Part shown: piece by piece, positions 17,233 through 24,187 of the stretch
How the letters are laid out: each line of letters begins with the position of its first letter
Position numbering within the stretch: the first letter of the stretch is position 1
NCBI GenBank assembly: GCA_965194655.1
Contig: OZ239148.1
Coordinates: forward strand, 682,001 to 746,000
DNA: 64,000 bases
Source of the DNA: Hahnella lacustris
Lineage (GTDB): Bacteria; Pseudomonadota; Gammaproteobacteria; Burkholderiales; Burkholderiaceae_A
Direction: 5' to 3'
The notes under the pieces: model-generated
Told to the model about the DNA's origin: nothing
The model's input: only the letters and a program-made list of their open reading frames with translations
Databases searched by the model: none
Position numbers and translations under genes: made by a program

Positions 17233-17257
17233 AGGCCGACCCCACAAGGGTCGGCCT
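17233..17257 (+). repeat. Hairpin between pstS and pstC
   Basis: Perfect 10-bp stem AGGCCGACCC / GGGTCGGCCT with a 5-nt loop and no T-tract. It fits an mRNA-stabilising or partial-termination hairpin that would keep the binding protein in excess over the membrane subunits. Confidence 0.7.
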
Positions 17258-17303
17258 AGCTCACTAAGCAGTTGCCTTTGAATCTCTTCTGGGAAGTCCT
17301 TAC

Positions 17304-18287
17304 ATGAGCGCCGTTGAGACCAGTCAAGCCACTTCAGACCGAATGCACGCAATTGTCCGGCGTCAGAAGCTTGAAGACTTCCTGTTTCACAAGATCACTT
17401 GGTCCTTCTCCATGCTGGTGTTGCTGGCACTGGCCGGCATCCTAATCTCTCTGTTGATCAACGCCTGGCCCGCGTTTCACAAGTTTGGCATTGAATTTAT
17501 CTGGCGCATTGAGTGGGACATCATCAACGAAGAGTTTGGTGCCCTCATTGCCATCTACGGCACCCTCATGAGTGCCACGATTGCGTTGTTGATCGCCGTA
17601 CCTCTCTCTTTTGGCATCGCGCTGTTCCTGACGCAGACCTGCCCTGTATGGCTTCGTCGTCCGCTTGGAACCGCGGTGGAGTTGCTTGCAGCGGTTCCCT
17701 CGATCATTTACGGGATGTTCGGACTATTTATCTTTGCGCCGCTATTCGCCGAGCACGGTCAGCCCGCACTCCAGTCCACCCTGGGACAAATGCCTCTGAT
17801 TGGACCGCTTTTTGGTGGTGCGATGAACGGGATCGGTATTCTCGCTGCCGGCATCATCTTGGCCTTCATGATCTTGCCCTTTATCGCAGCAGTGATGCGG
17901 GACGTGTTTGAGATCGTGCCCCCCATCCTTCGTGAGTCGGCGTTCGGTGTGGGCTGCACGACCTGGGAAGTGGTTCGTCATGTGGTGCTGCCTTACACCT
18001 CCACCGGTGTGATTGGCGGCATCATGCTGGGACTAGGTCGTGCACTCGGTGAGACCATGGCGGTCACGTTCGTGATCGGAAACTCTCAGCGGCTGCTGAC
18101 CTCCCTTTTTGCACCAGGCACCTCGATCGCCTCAACCCTCGCCAACGAGTTTGCAGAGGCCGGAGACTTTCACCTCTCCACCCTCTATGCGTTGGGCTTC
18201 ATGCTGTTTGTTATCACGTTCTTTGTGCTGGCAGCAGCGAAGATCCTGATCCTACGCACTGAGAAGTCTAAGGGCAGCAAGACTTAA
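17304..18287 (+). CDS. pstC: Phosphate ABC transporter permease PstC
   Basis: One of the two membrane subunits of the high-affinity phosphate importer. 327 residues, about six transmembrane helices starting at residue 34 (LVLLALAGILISLLI). The cytoplasmic EAA loop that docks PstB is visible as LRESAFGVGCTTWEVVRHVVLP, followed by the GLGRALGETMAVTFVIGN segment typical of PstC. Lies 20 bases upstream of pstA. Confidence 0.95.
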   Translation: MSAVETSQATSDRMHAIVRRQKLEDFLFHKITWSFSMLVLLALAGILISLLINAWPAFHKFGIEFIWRIEWDIINEEFGALIAIYGTLMSATIALLIAVPLSFGIALFLTQTCPVWLRRPLGTAVELLAAVPSIIYGMFGLFIFAPLFAEHGQPALQSTLGQMPLIGPLFGGAMNGIGILAAGIILAFMILPFIAAVMRDVFEIVPPILRESAFGVGCTTWEVVRHVVLPYTSTGVIGGIMLGLGRALGETMAVTFVIGNSQRLLTSLFAPGTSIASTLANEFAEAGDFHLSTLYALGFMLFVITFFVLAAAKILILRTEKSKGSKT

Positions 18288-18307
18288 TCGAATACAGAGG
18301 ACTCGTT

Positions 18308-19156
18308 ATGGATCAGAACCTTTACCGCCGCCGCAAACTGGTCAATCAGATCGGGCTTACGTTATCCATGGCTGCAATGGTGCTCGGCTTGTTTGTGCTG
18401 CTCTGGATTCTGTTTATTCTGTTTAAGAATGGATTCGAGGCGCTCAACTGGGCCATCTTGACTGAGTCCACTCCAGCCCCAGGTTCGGAAGGTGGCGGGT
18501 TGGCAAATGCCATCGTCGGGAGCCTGATGATGGTTGGAGTGTCGGCCCTTATAAGCACTCCGATTGGTGTGTTCGCCGGTGTGTACCTGGCAGAGTTCGG
18601 TGACGATAACAAGCTTGCCGGGGTGACCCGCTTCGTGACCGACATCATGCTCTCGGCCCCTTCGATCGTGCTGGGGCTTTTTGTGTACGCGATCCTGGTG
18701 GCGCAGGTGAAACACTTCTCCGGCTGGGCGGGTAGCTTGGCATTGGCGCTGATTGCCATTCCGGTGGTGTTACGCACTACGGAAAACATGTTGCGTCTGG
18801 TGCCTGGAAGCCTTCGTGAGGCTGCTTTCGCTCTTGGTGCGCCCCGATGGAAGGTGGCCACATTCGTGACCTTGCGCGCCGCTAAAGCGGGTGTCATGAC
18901 CGGTCTGCTGCTCGCGCTGGCGCGAATCAGTGGCGAGACCGCCCCACTGCTGTTCACCGCGTTGAATAACCAGTTTTTCTCGACCAACATGAACGCCCCC
19001 ATGGCAAACCTCCCCGTGGTGATCTTCCAGTTCGCCATGTCCCCCTATGACAACTGGGTTCGCCTGGCTTGGGGTGGGGCGCTGCTGATTACGATGACCG
19101 TGTTGGTGCTGAACATCGTAGCCCGCGTGGCATTCCGTGAAAAAGTACAGGCTTAA
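18308..19156 (+). CDS. pstA: Phosphate ABC transporter permease PstA
   Basis: Second membrane subunit of the phosphate importer. 282 residues with about six membrane helices; the EAA loop reads LREAAFALGAPRWKVATFVTL, followed by ARISGETAPLLFTA, the PstA counterpart of the PstC segment. The large first periplasmic region contains TESTPAPGSEGGGLANAI. Preceded by an AGAGGA Shine-Dalgarno and 18 bases before pstB. Confidence 0.95.
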   Translation: MDQNLYRRRKLVNQIGLTLSMAAMVLGLFVLLWILFILFKNGFEALNWAILTESTPAPGSEGGGLANAIVGSLMMVGVSALISTPIGVFAGVYLAEFGDDNKLAGVTRFVTDIMLSAPSIVLGLFVYAILVAQVKHFSGWAGSLALALIAIPVVLRTTENMLRLVPGSLREAAFALGAPRWKVATFVTLRAAKAGVMTGLLLALARISGETAPLLFTALNNQFFSTNMNAPMANLPVVIFQFAMSPYDNWVRLAWGGALLITMTVLVLNIVARVAFREKVQA

Positions 19157-19174
19157 CTCCAAGGACCCTTCCAA

Positions 19175-19948
19175 ATGACGTCAAACGCTCCTCTCAAAAA
19201 CGCCATCGAAGTTCGGAATCTCGACTTTTTCTACGGCAAGTTCCAGGGCCTCAAGAAGGTCAGCCTCGACATTGCTGAGAACAAGGTGACAGCGTTCATC
19301 GGTCCTTCGGGCTGCGGCAAGTCCACGCTGCTTCGCACATTGAACCGCATGTATAGCCTCTATCCCGGTCAGCGTGCCGAGGGTGAGATCAACCTGTATG
19401 GGCAGAATATTCTGAGCCCCAAGCAGGACCTGAACCTCCTGCGTGCCCAGGTGGGCATGGTGTTCCAGAAGCCCACCCCGTTTCCCATGTCCATCTACGA
19501 CAACATCGCATTCGGTGTGAAGCTCTATGAAAACCTCAGCAAGGCAGAGATGGACGAGCGAGTAGAGTGGGCGCTTTCCAAGGCGGCAATCTGGAATGAG
19601 GTGAAAGACAAGCTGGGCCAGAGTGGCCTATCGCTCTCCGGCGGTCAGCAGCAGCGTCTGTGCATTGCCCGCTCTGTGGCCGTCAAGCCCAAGGTCATTC
19701 TGCTCGATGAGCCCACCTCTGCCCTGGACCCCATTTCGACGGCCAAGGTCGAGGAACTGGTGCACGAGCTCAAGGCCGACTACACCGTGGCCATTGTGAC
19801 CCACAACATGCAGCAGGCTGCCCGAGTCTCTGATTTCACAGCCTACATGTACATCGGTGAGCTCGTCGAGTTCGGCAAGACAGACGAGATCTTCATCAAG
19901 CCCAAGAAGAAAGAGACCGAAGACTACATCACGGGTCGCTTCGGCTAA
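19175..19948 (+). CDS. pstB: Phosphate ABC transporter ATPase PstB
   Basis: ATP-hydrolysing subunit of the phosphate importer. 257 residues. Walker A GPSGCGKSTLL, Q-loop MVFQKPTPFPMS, signature LSLSGGQQQRLC, Walker B VILLDEPTSALDP and switch histidine in AIVTHNMQQA. Last pst gene on the strand. Unlike many relatives, phoU does not follow directly: three tRNA genes, a Cys-cluster gene and rpiA intervene. Confidence 0.97.
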   Translation: MTSNAPLKNAIEVRNLDFFYGKFQGLKKVSLDIAENKVTAFIGPSGCGKSTLLRTLNRMYSLYPGQRAEGEINLYGQNILSPKQDLNLLRAQVGMVFQKPTPFPMSIYDNIAFGVKLYENLSKAEMDERVEWALSKAAIWNEVKDKLGQSGLSLSGGQQQRLCIARSVAVKPKVILLDEPTSALDPISTAKVEELVHELKADYTVAIVTHNMQQAARVSDFTAYMYIGELVEFGKTDEIFIKPKKKETEDYITGRFG

Positions 19949-19966
19949 GGTATACTGCGTGGCTCT

Positions 19967-20043
19967 CGGGGTGTAGCGCAGTCTGGTAGCGCATCTGCTT
20001 TGGGAGCAGAGGGTCGGGAGTTCGAATCTCTCCACCCCGACCA
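19967..20043 (+). tRNA. tRNA-Pro (TGG)
   Basis: 77-nt cloverleaf with encoded CCA. Acceptor CGGGGTG pairs with CACCCCG; anticodon stem TCTGC/GCAGA encloses TTTGGGA, giving anticodon TGG. A -10 element TATACT (19951-19956) lies just after the pstB stop, so this cluster has its own promoter. Confidence 0.96.
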
Positions 20044-20064
20044 TCAACTCAGGTGGGATCGAGA

Positions 20065-20141
20065 CTGCCGGTAGCTCAGTCGGATAGAGCAACAGCCTTC
20101 TAAGCTGTGGGTCGGGGGTTCGATTCCCTCCCGGCAGGCCA
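20065..20141 (+). tRNA. tRNA-Arg (TCT)
   Basis: 77-nt cloverleaf with encoded CCA. Acceptor CTGCCGG pairs perfectly with CCGGCAG; anticodon stem ACAGC/GCTGT encloses CTTCTAA, giving anticodon TCT. It begins 21 bases after tRNA-Pro, so the two are probably cotranscribed. Confidence 0.95.
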
Positions 20142-20185
20142 GCAAGCCCGCCTCTGAGGAGAAAGTCGTACGAGTGCAGTTCCGT

Positions 20186-20262
20186 GGTGGCCGTAGCTCA
20201 GTTGGTAGAGTCCCAGATTGTGATTCTGGTTGTCGTGGGTTCGAATCCCATCGGTCACCCCA
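20186..20262 (+). tRNA. tRNA-His (GTG)
   Basis: Acceptor GTGGCCG pairs with CGGTCAC, with the extra G(-1) at 20186 opposite C73, a hallmark of tRNA-His; CCA is encoded at 20260-20262. Anticodon stem CCAGA/TCTGG encloses TTGTGAT, giving GTG. Its last eight bases overlap the 3' end of the opposing Cys-cluster gene. Confidence 0.96.
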
Positions 20263-20680
20263 AATCTCTCCTTAACGGAATGAAGTCGCGGTCGTCCTGC
20301 TGGTCGCGCTCAAACTCAATAAACTCAAAGTAGCCGCAGCGCCTTCCGTTGGGGTACTCCCTGCACACCGAAGGCCTCGCCTCGTAGATCGTGCAGCGGC
20401 GCGCTTCGGTATCGAAGAACTGGCAGATCGTTCCGTAAATGGGGTCTGGCTGATGCTTGAGGATGCGCTCATCTATGGGGTCCTCAGGGTCCTCCCAAAT
20501 GAATCGCCTGGTATATCTCTTTTCGGCCGCCTTCTCGGAGAGGCCAAAGTGCTTCGCCAATCGGGCGATGTCAGTCTCGCTTGTGACAATGCGCGGGTAG
20601 GAGCAGCAGTAGCCGGGGCATTTGCTGCAGTCGAATTGGTTCTTTTTGCTCACTGAAGTCCCAGAAAAATTTCCCCACAT
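20255..20680 (-). CDS. YkgJ-type Zn/Fe cysteine-cluster protein
   Basis: 141-residue protein of the CxxxCxxCC family (UPF0153/YkgJ), thought to bind zinc or an Fe-S cluster; the biological role is unknown. The N-terminal motif is CSKCPGYCCSYP, followed by conserved ICQFFD, RRCTIYEARPSVCREYPNG and a final C in RRCGYFEF. A GTG at residue 11 (MSKKNQFDC) is an alternative start. Its TGA lies inside the tRNA-His gene on the other strand. Confidence 0.85.
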   Translation of the reverse strand: MWGNFSGTSVSKKNQFDCSKCPGYCCSYPRIVTSETDIARLAKHFGLSEKAAEKRYTRRFIWEDPEDPIDERILKHQPDPIYGTICQFFDTEARRCTIYEARPSVCREYPNGRRCGYFEFIEFERDQQDDRDFIPLRRDLG

Positions 20681-20712
20681 GGGGCGAGTTGATTGTATAG
20701 TCCCGCTCCATC

Positions 20713-21390
20713 ATGAATATGAATGTCGATCCCCAATCGCTCAAAGCCCAGGTGGCTGCCGCAGCCGTGCACGAGGTGCCCGATGGCTGTCTACTGGGCG
20801 TGGGAACCGGCTCTACAGTGGACCTGTTTATCGATGCCTTGGCCGCGGCCCGAAAGCCCTTGCAGGCGGCTGTTGCTAGTTCTGAGCGTACGCGATTGCG
20901 TCTGGAGGGGCACGGCTACCAGGTGGTTGAGCTGTCAGACATCGATCGCCCATTGGCGCTTTATGTGGATGGCGCAGACGAAATCGACGCAAGCCTATGC
21001 ATGATCAAGGGCGGAGGAGCAGCGCTCACCCGCGAGAAGATTGTGGCGAGTGCCTCGGAGCGCTTCATCTGCATCGTAGACCAATCGAAATGCGTGGAGG
21101 TCATGGGCCAGTTTCCGCTGCCCATCGAGGTCATCACCATGGGCGTCAAGCCCGTGTGTTGGGCCCTAGAGGCCTTGGGAGGCCGCCCAATCCTTCGGCC
21201 CGGCGTGCTCACCGACAATGGCCATCCTGTCCTGGATGTGCATGGGCTCAAGCTTGTGAACCCTCTCGACTGGGAGGACCGCCTCAACGCCATTCCGGGT
21301 GTGGTCACCAACGGCATTTTTGCGAGGCAGCGCGCCTCTCTTGCCCTGGTGGCCCGTGCGGACGGCGTCCAGAGGCTGACTCCGCAATAG
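20713..21390 (+). CDS. rpiA: Ribose-5-phosphate isomerase A
   Basis: Interconverts ribose-5-phosphate and ribulose-5-phosphate in the pentose phosphate pathway. 225 residues. Phosphate-binding loop GVGTGSTVDLF, catalytic DGADEID, and KGGGAALTREKIVAS carrying the catalytic glutamate region; later VVTNGIFARQRA. A second ATG two codons in is possible. Divergent from the Cys-cluster gene. Confidence 0.96.
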   Translation: MNMNVDPQSLKAQVAAAAVHEVPDGCLLGVGTGSTVDLFIDALAAARKPLQAAVASSERTRLRLEGHGYQVVELSDIDRPLALYVDGADEIDASLCMIKGGGAALTREKIVASASERFICIVDQSKCVEVMGQFPLPIEVITMGVKPVCWALEALGGRPILRPGVLTDNGHPVLDVHGLKLVNPLDWEDRLNAIPGVVTNGIFARQRASLALVARADGVQRLTPQ

Positions 21391-21405
21391 AAAGCAGCTG
21401 GCGTG

Positions 21406-21424
21406 CGGGGTTGTCATCACCCCG
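21406..21424 (+). repeat. Short hairpin between rpiA and phoU
   Basis: CGGGGT (21406-21411), 7-nt loop, ACCCCG (21419-21424). No T-tract follows, so termination of rpiA is uncertain. It contains a lone TTGTCAT (21411-21417) resembling half a Pho box. Confidence 0.35.
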
Positions 21425-21482
21425 TATCAAAACACTGTTAGGGTTTTATTAAATCGTTTTCTATTGCTTGAAGGAGTGCCAC

Positions 21483-22172
21483 ATGAATACCACCAGCCAC
21501 ACCATGGCCCAGTTCGACGCCGAGCTCGAGGAAGTCCGCACCAAAATTCTGAAGATGGGCGGCCACGTTGAAGAGATGATCAAGCACGCCATCGTGGGAT
21601 TTGCCACGGGCAACACGGCTGAGCTCAAAGATGTTCTCGAGATGGAAAAGCGCGTCAACGCCTTCGAAATCGAGATCGATGACATCTGTAACCACATCAT
21701 TGCCAAGCGTCAGCCTGCTGCATCAGACCTGCGGTTCCTGGTTGCATCACTCAAGATGATTCGCGATCTCGAGCGAGCAGGCGACGAGGCCGAAAAGATG
21801 GCCCGAATGGCCATTCGCTTCTATGAAGGTGGCCCCTCCATTTCGCCGCGCATGGACTTCACGGCCATGTCTACTCACGTGACCAGCATGCTGCATCGTG
21901 CTTTGGATGCCTACGCTCGCGAAGACGAGTCTGTGCTCCAGGGCGTGTTGCACGAAGACAAGATTGTGGACGACCACTTCCGCAATACCATTCGCCTGCT
22001 GATCAGCTACGTGCTGGAAGACTCCCGCACCATCTCTCGCTCCATCGACATGCTTTTTTATGCGAAGGCGATGGAGCGCATTGGTGACCACTCCAAGAAC
22101 ATGGCGGAGCACGTGGTGTACATGGTCAAGGGGCGCGATGTCCGCCACGCCACTGAAGGCAGCGCACAGTAA
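21483..22172 (+). CDS. phoU: Phosphate signalling protein PhoU
   Basis: Negative regulator that links the Pst transporter to the PhoR/PhoB two-component system. 229 residues from ATG 21483, with AAGGAG just upstream (an upstream TTG at 21468 is not needed). The protein is two repeated three-helix bundles with metal-binding helices: LRFLVASLKMIRDLERAGDEAEKMA and, in the second repeat, MLFYAKAMERIGDHSKNMAEH. Here it is separated from pstB, and no phoB/phoR follows. Confidence 0.95.
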   Translation: MNTTSHTMAQFDAELEEVRTKILKMGGHVEEMIKHAIVGFATGNTAELKDVLEMEKRVNAFEIEIDDICNHIIAKRQPAASDLRFLVASLKMIRDLERAGDEAEKMARMAIRFYEGGPSISPRMDFTAMSTHVTSMLHRALDAYAREDESVLQGVLHEDKIVDDHFRNTIRLLISYVLEDSRTISRSIDMLFYAKAMERIGDHSKNMAEHVVYMVKGRDVRHATEGSAQ

Positions 22173-22177
22173 TTGCC

Positions 22178-22672
22178 CTAAACCGCCTGCTGGTGCACGT
22201 CTTGCAGGCGGTTTCTGAGCGAGTCTCGGTCGAGGCTCTCGACCGGCAAGTTCAATAGCAGTTCAATTCGTTTGGTCATGCCCACCCAGACGTTGTGGAA
22301 GACTCTGCGTTTTTCTTGATCTGTGCCTTCTGCCTTCACGGGGTCCTCAAATCCCCAGTGCGCGGAGATGGGCTGCCCTGGCCAGATTGGACATACTTCC
22401 CCACGCGCGGAATCGCAGACGGTGATCACGAAGTCCATCTGGGGAGCATTCGGCTGCGCAAATTCCTCCCAGCTCTTGGAGCGTAAGTCGGGATGTTGAA
22501 TGGGCAATGCGTCGATTTTCTCAAGGGCGAACGGATTGATCTGCCCCAGCGGTGACGAGCCTGCGCTGTATGCCTTGAAGCGGCCCTTAGACAGCGTGTT
22601 GGTGAGCACTTCGGCCATGATGGAGCGGGCCGAGTTTCCGGTGCATAGAAAAAGAATGTTGTAGGGCGTCAT
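22178..22672 (-). CDS. ArsC-type arsenate reductase / low-Mr phosphatase family
   Basis: 164 residues with the low-molecular-weight tyrosine phosphatase loop CTGNSARS at about 10-17 (CX5RS), the catalytic aspartate region FEDPVKAEG, and a further cysteine pair in ITVCDSARGEVCPIW, as in thioredoxin-coupled arsenate reductases that shuttle a disulfide through three cysteines. Likely reduces arsenate to arsenite; no arsR or efflux gene is beside it. It converges on phoU with 5 bases between the stops. A phosphatase role cannot be excluded. Confidence 0.85.
   Translation of the reverse strand: MTPYNILFLCTGNSARSIMAEVLTNTLSKGRFKAYSAGSSPLGQINPFALEKIDALPIQHPDLRSKSWEEFAQPNAPQMDFVITVCDSARGEVCPIWPGQPISAHWGFEDPVKAEGTDQEKRRVFHNVWVGMTKRIELLLNLPVESLDRDSLRNRLQDVHQQAV
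22180..22214. terminator. Large hairpin at the phoU/arsC convergence
   Basis: 11-bp perfect stem AAACCGCCTGC (22180-22190) / GCAGGCGGTTT (22204-22214), loop 13 nt. It lies within the last codons of the arsC-like gene, just after phoU. Only a short U run (3 nt) follows on either strand, so termination strength is uncertain. Confidence 0.5.
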
Positions 22673-22750
22673 GGCGCCAAGCCTCCCGAGTGATGAACCC
22701 AGTGAGCTTAGATATCGAACATGACACGCCTATTGAGCGCGTGAGTCGGT

Positions 22751-23023
22751 TTATGGTGCTGGAGGAACGTACCCAGAGGCCATATCGGCACCGGCCCCAA
22801 AAAAATGCGCCTCCATTTGTTGCATCAGGTACTTGCGGGCGCGTGCATCTGACAGATTCAGCCGGTACTCGTTGACGAGCATGGTCTGTTGCTTGAGCCA
22901 GTCAGCCCAAGCCTCTTTGGAGACCGAATCGTAGATGCGGCGGCCGAGATCGCCGGGTGCGGGAGGGAAGTCGAGGCCGGGGGCCTCTCGCTGGAGTTTG
23001 ACGCATTGAACGGTGCGAGACAT
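22751..23023 (-). CDS. yggX: Fe(2+)-trafficking / oxidative damage protection protein YggX
   Basis: 90-residue family member that limits oxidative damage to Fe-S proteins, possibly by handling labile iron. The N-terminus RTVQCVKLQREAPGLDFPP carries the conserved Cys7; further conserved are GRRIYDSVSKEAWADWLKQQTMLVNEYRL and KYLMQQMEAHFFG. Divergent from crcB with 15 bases between starts. The arsC-like gene follows on the same strand after 78 bases. Confidence 0.95.
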   Translation of the reverse strand: MSRTVQCVKLQREAPGLDFPPAPGDLGRRIYDSVSKEAWADWLKQQTMLVNEYRLNLSDARARKYLMQQMEAHFFGAGADMASGYVPPAP

Positions 23024-23038
23024 GGGCTAGAGTATGCC

Positions 23039-23437
23039 ATGGACAAAATCTGGATCCAGGCCGCCCTTGTGGCCTGTGGGGCTGTTCTCGGAGCATGGTT
23101 GCGCTGGGGCCTGGGCCTCGCGCTCAATGGGCTTTTGACAGGCTTTGCGCTGGGAACCTTGGCTGTGAATGTCCTTGGTGGATTCATGGCCGGGGGTCTG
23201 TTGGCCTGGGCTGCGAGCATGAGTGCTCAGGCCCTGCCAGACTGGGCCAGGCTCCTGGTCATGACGGGTTTTCTCGGCAGTCTGACCACCTTTTCCGCGC
23301 TGACTGCAGAGATGCTCCCTCTCGTTCACGCGGGCCGGGTTGTTTGGGCCATGCTTCTTGCTGCACTGCATGTCATTCTGGCCCTGCTTTCGGCGGGATT
23401 TGGATTTTATCTCATTGATTTAATGGTAAAAAAGTAA
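23039..23437 (+). CDS. crcB: Fluoride ion channel CrcB (Fluc)
   Basis: Small four-helix membrane protein that forms a dimeric fluoride exporter. 132 residues from ATG 23039; longer readings would overlap yggX. Conserved features: GAVLGAWLRWGLG in helix 1, GTLAVNVLGGFMAGGL in helix 2 (polar track asparagine) and GFLGSLTTFSALTAE in helix 3 (phenylalanine box and Na+ site). The gap upstream is far too short for a fluoride riboswitch. Confidence 0.92.
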   Translation: MDKIWIQAALVACGAVLGAWLRWGLGLALNGLLTGFALGTLAVNVLGGFMAGGLLAWAASMSAQALPDWARLLVMTGFLGSLTTFSALTAEMLPLVHAGRVVWAMLLAALHVILALLSAGFGFYLIDLMVKK

Positions 23438-23440
23438 ATG

Positions 23441-23483
23441 TTGCAACGCAGCGCTTGCACATGACGCACCGCATCAATATGAT
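23441..23483 (+). promoter_or_regulatory. Phasin promoter with TGC-N3-GCA operator-like site
   Basis: TTGCAC (23455-23460), exactly 17 bases, TATGAT (23478-23483): a strong sigma-70 promoter. Just upstream, TTGCAACGCA (23441-23450) contains TGC-N3-GCA, resembling sites bound by the PHA regulator PhaR. The same 10-mer recurs on the minus strand at 25933-25942. Confidence 0.7.
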
Positions 23484-23530
23484 TCCTTTCATGTAGTGCC
23501 GTACACCCACCAACACTGAAAGGAAACGAA

Positions 23531-24109
23531 ATGACTAACACAATGACCCCCGAGCAGTTCATGAACGCAGTGAAGCACTCCCAAGCCGCTATGGTTGAGA
23601 TGGCTGCCCGCACCCTCGAGTGCATGGAAAAGCACATGGACCTGAACCTCAAAGCCGCCAAGGCTAACCTGGCTGACGCGACTGAGGCTGCAAACCAGCT
23701 CCTCGGCGTAAAAGACGCAACGGAGTTTGTCACGGTGTCCCAGTCCATGGCCCAGCCTGGCCTGAGCAAAGCCGCCAGCTACAGCCGTAACGCGTACAAC
23801 ATCAACGCTGAGACCGTTGGCGAGTTCGCCAAGCTGGTTGAGAGCCGTGTCGAAGAAGCCAACAAGACCATGGCCAACACCATGAACGAGCTGACCAAGA
23901 GCGCGCCTGCTGGCACCGAGGGCATGGTTGCCATGATGAAGTCTGCTTTCGCCGCCTCTAACTCTGCTTTCGACGCCATCAACAAGGCTTCCAAGCAAGT
24001 GGTTGAGATGGTTGAGGCCAACGTCGAAGCCGCTGCCAAGGCTGGTGAGGCCGCTGTTGCCAACACCACCCCCAAGGCGCCTGCTCGCCGTCGCGCTTCT
24101 GCTGAGTAA
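23531..24109 (+). CDS. Phasin family protein (PHA granule-associated)
   Basis: 192-residue, almost wholly alpha-helical amphipathic protein of the phasin_2 type, which coats polyhydroxyalkanoate granules. Features: N-terminal TPEQFMNAVKHSQAAMVEMA, the central LLGVKDATEFVTVSQSMAQP segment typical of the family, and an Ala/Lys/Pro-rich tail ending APARRRASAE. Codon use is strongly biased, fitting high expression. AAAGGAAA precedes the ATG. Indicates that the organism stores PHA, although no PHA synthase is in this window. Confidence 0.92.
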   Translation: MTNTMTPEQFMNAVKHSQAAMVEMAARTLECMEKHMDLNLKAAKANLADATEAANQLLGVKDATEFVTVSQSMAQPGLSKAASYSRNAYNINAETVGEFAKLVESRVEEANKTMANTMNELTKSAPAGTEGMVAMMKSAFAASNSAFDAINKASKQVVEMVEANVEAAAKAGEAAVANTTPKAPARRRASAE

Positions 24110-24116
24110 GTTTTAA

Positions 24117-24178
24117 GGCGTTCACCGGAACGCCCCTGCTGTGTTCCAAGGGCCCCGTTTACGGGGCCCTTTTCTTTT
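24117..24178 (+). terminator. Tandem hairpins and terminator after phasin
   Basis: First hairpin GGCGTTC/GAACGCC (24117-24134), then a classic intrinsic terminator: AAGGGCCCCG (24148-24157), loop TTTA, CGGGGCCCTT (24162-24171), followed by TTTCTTTT. Confidence 0.92.
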
Positions 24179-24187
24179 GGCGTCCGG

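Noticed and set aside
19967..20262. tRNA cluster as an integration site of a mobile island
   Set aside because: No integrase, direct repeat of a tRNA end, or change in gene character was seen downstream; ykgJ, rpiA and phoU are ordinary chromosomal genes.
21411..21431. Possible Pho box upstream of phoU
   Set aside because: TTGTCAT is a good half-site, but the second heptamer at the right spacing (CCGTATC) matches poorly; not called as a Pho box.
22690..22875. 61-residue plus-strand frame opposite yggX
   Set aside because: Overlaps the well-supported yggX gene antisense; no Shine-Dalgarno or family features.
22980..23040. Fluoride riboswitch for crcB
   Set aside because: The gap between yggX and crcB starts is 15 bases, too short for the aptamer.
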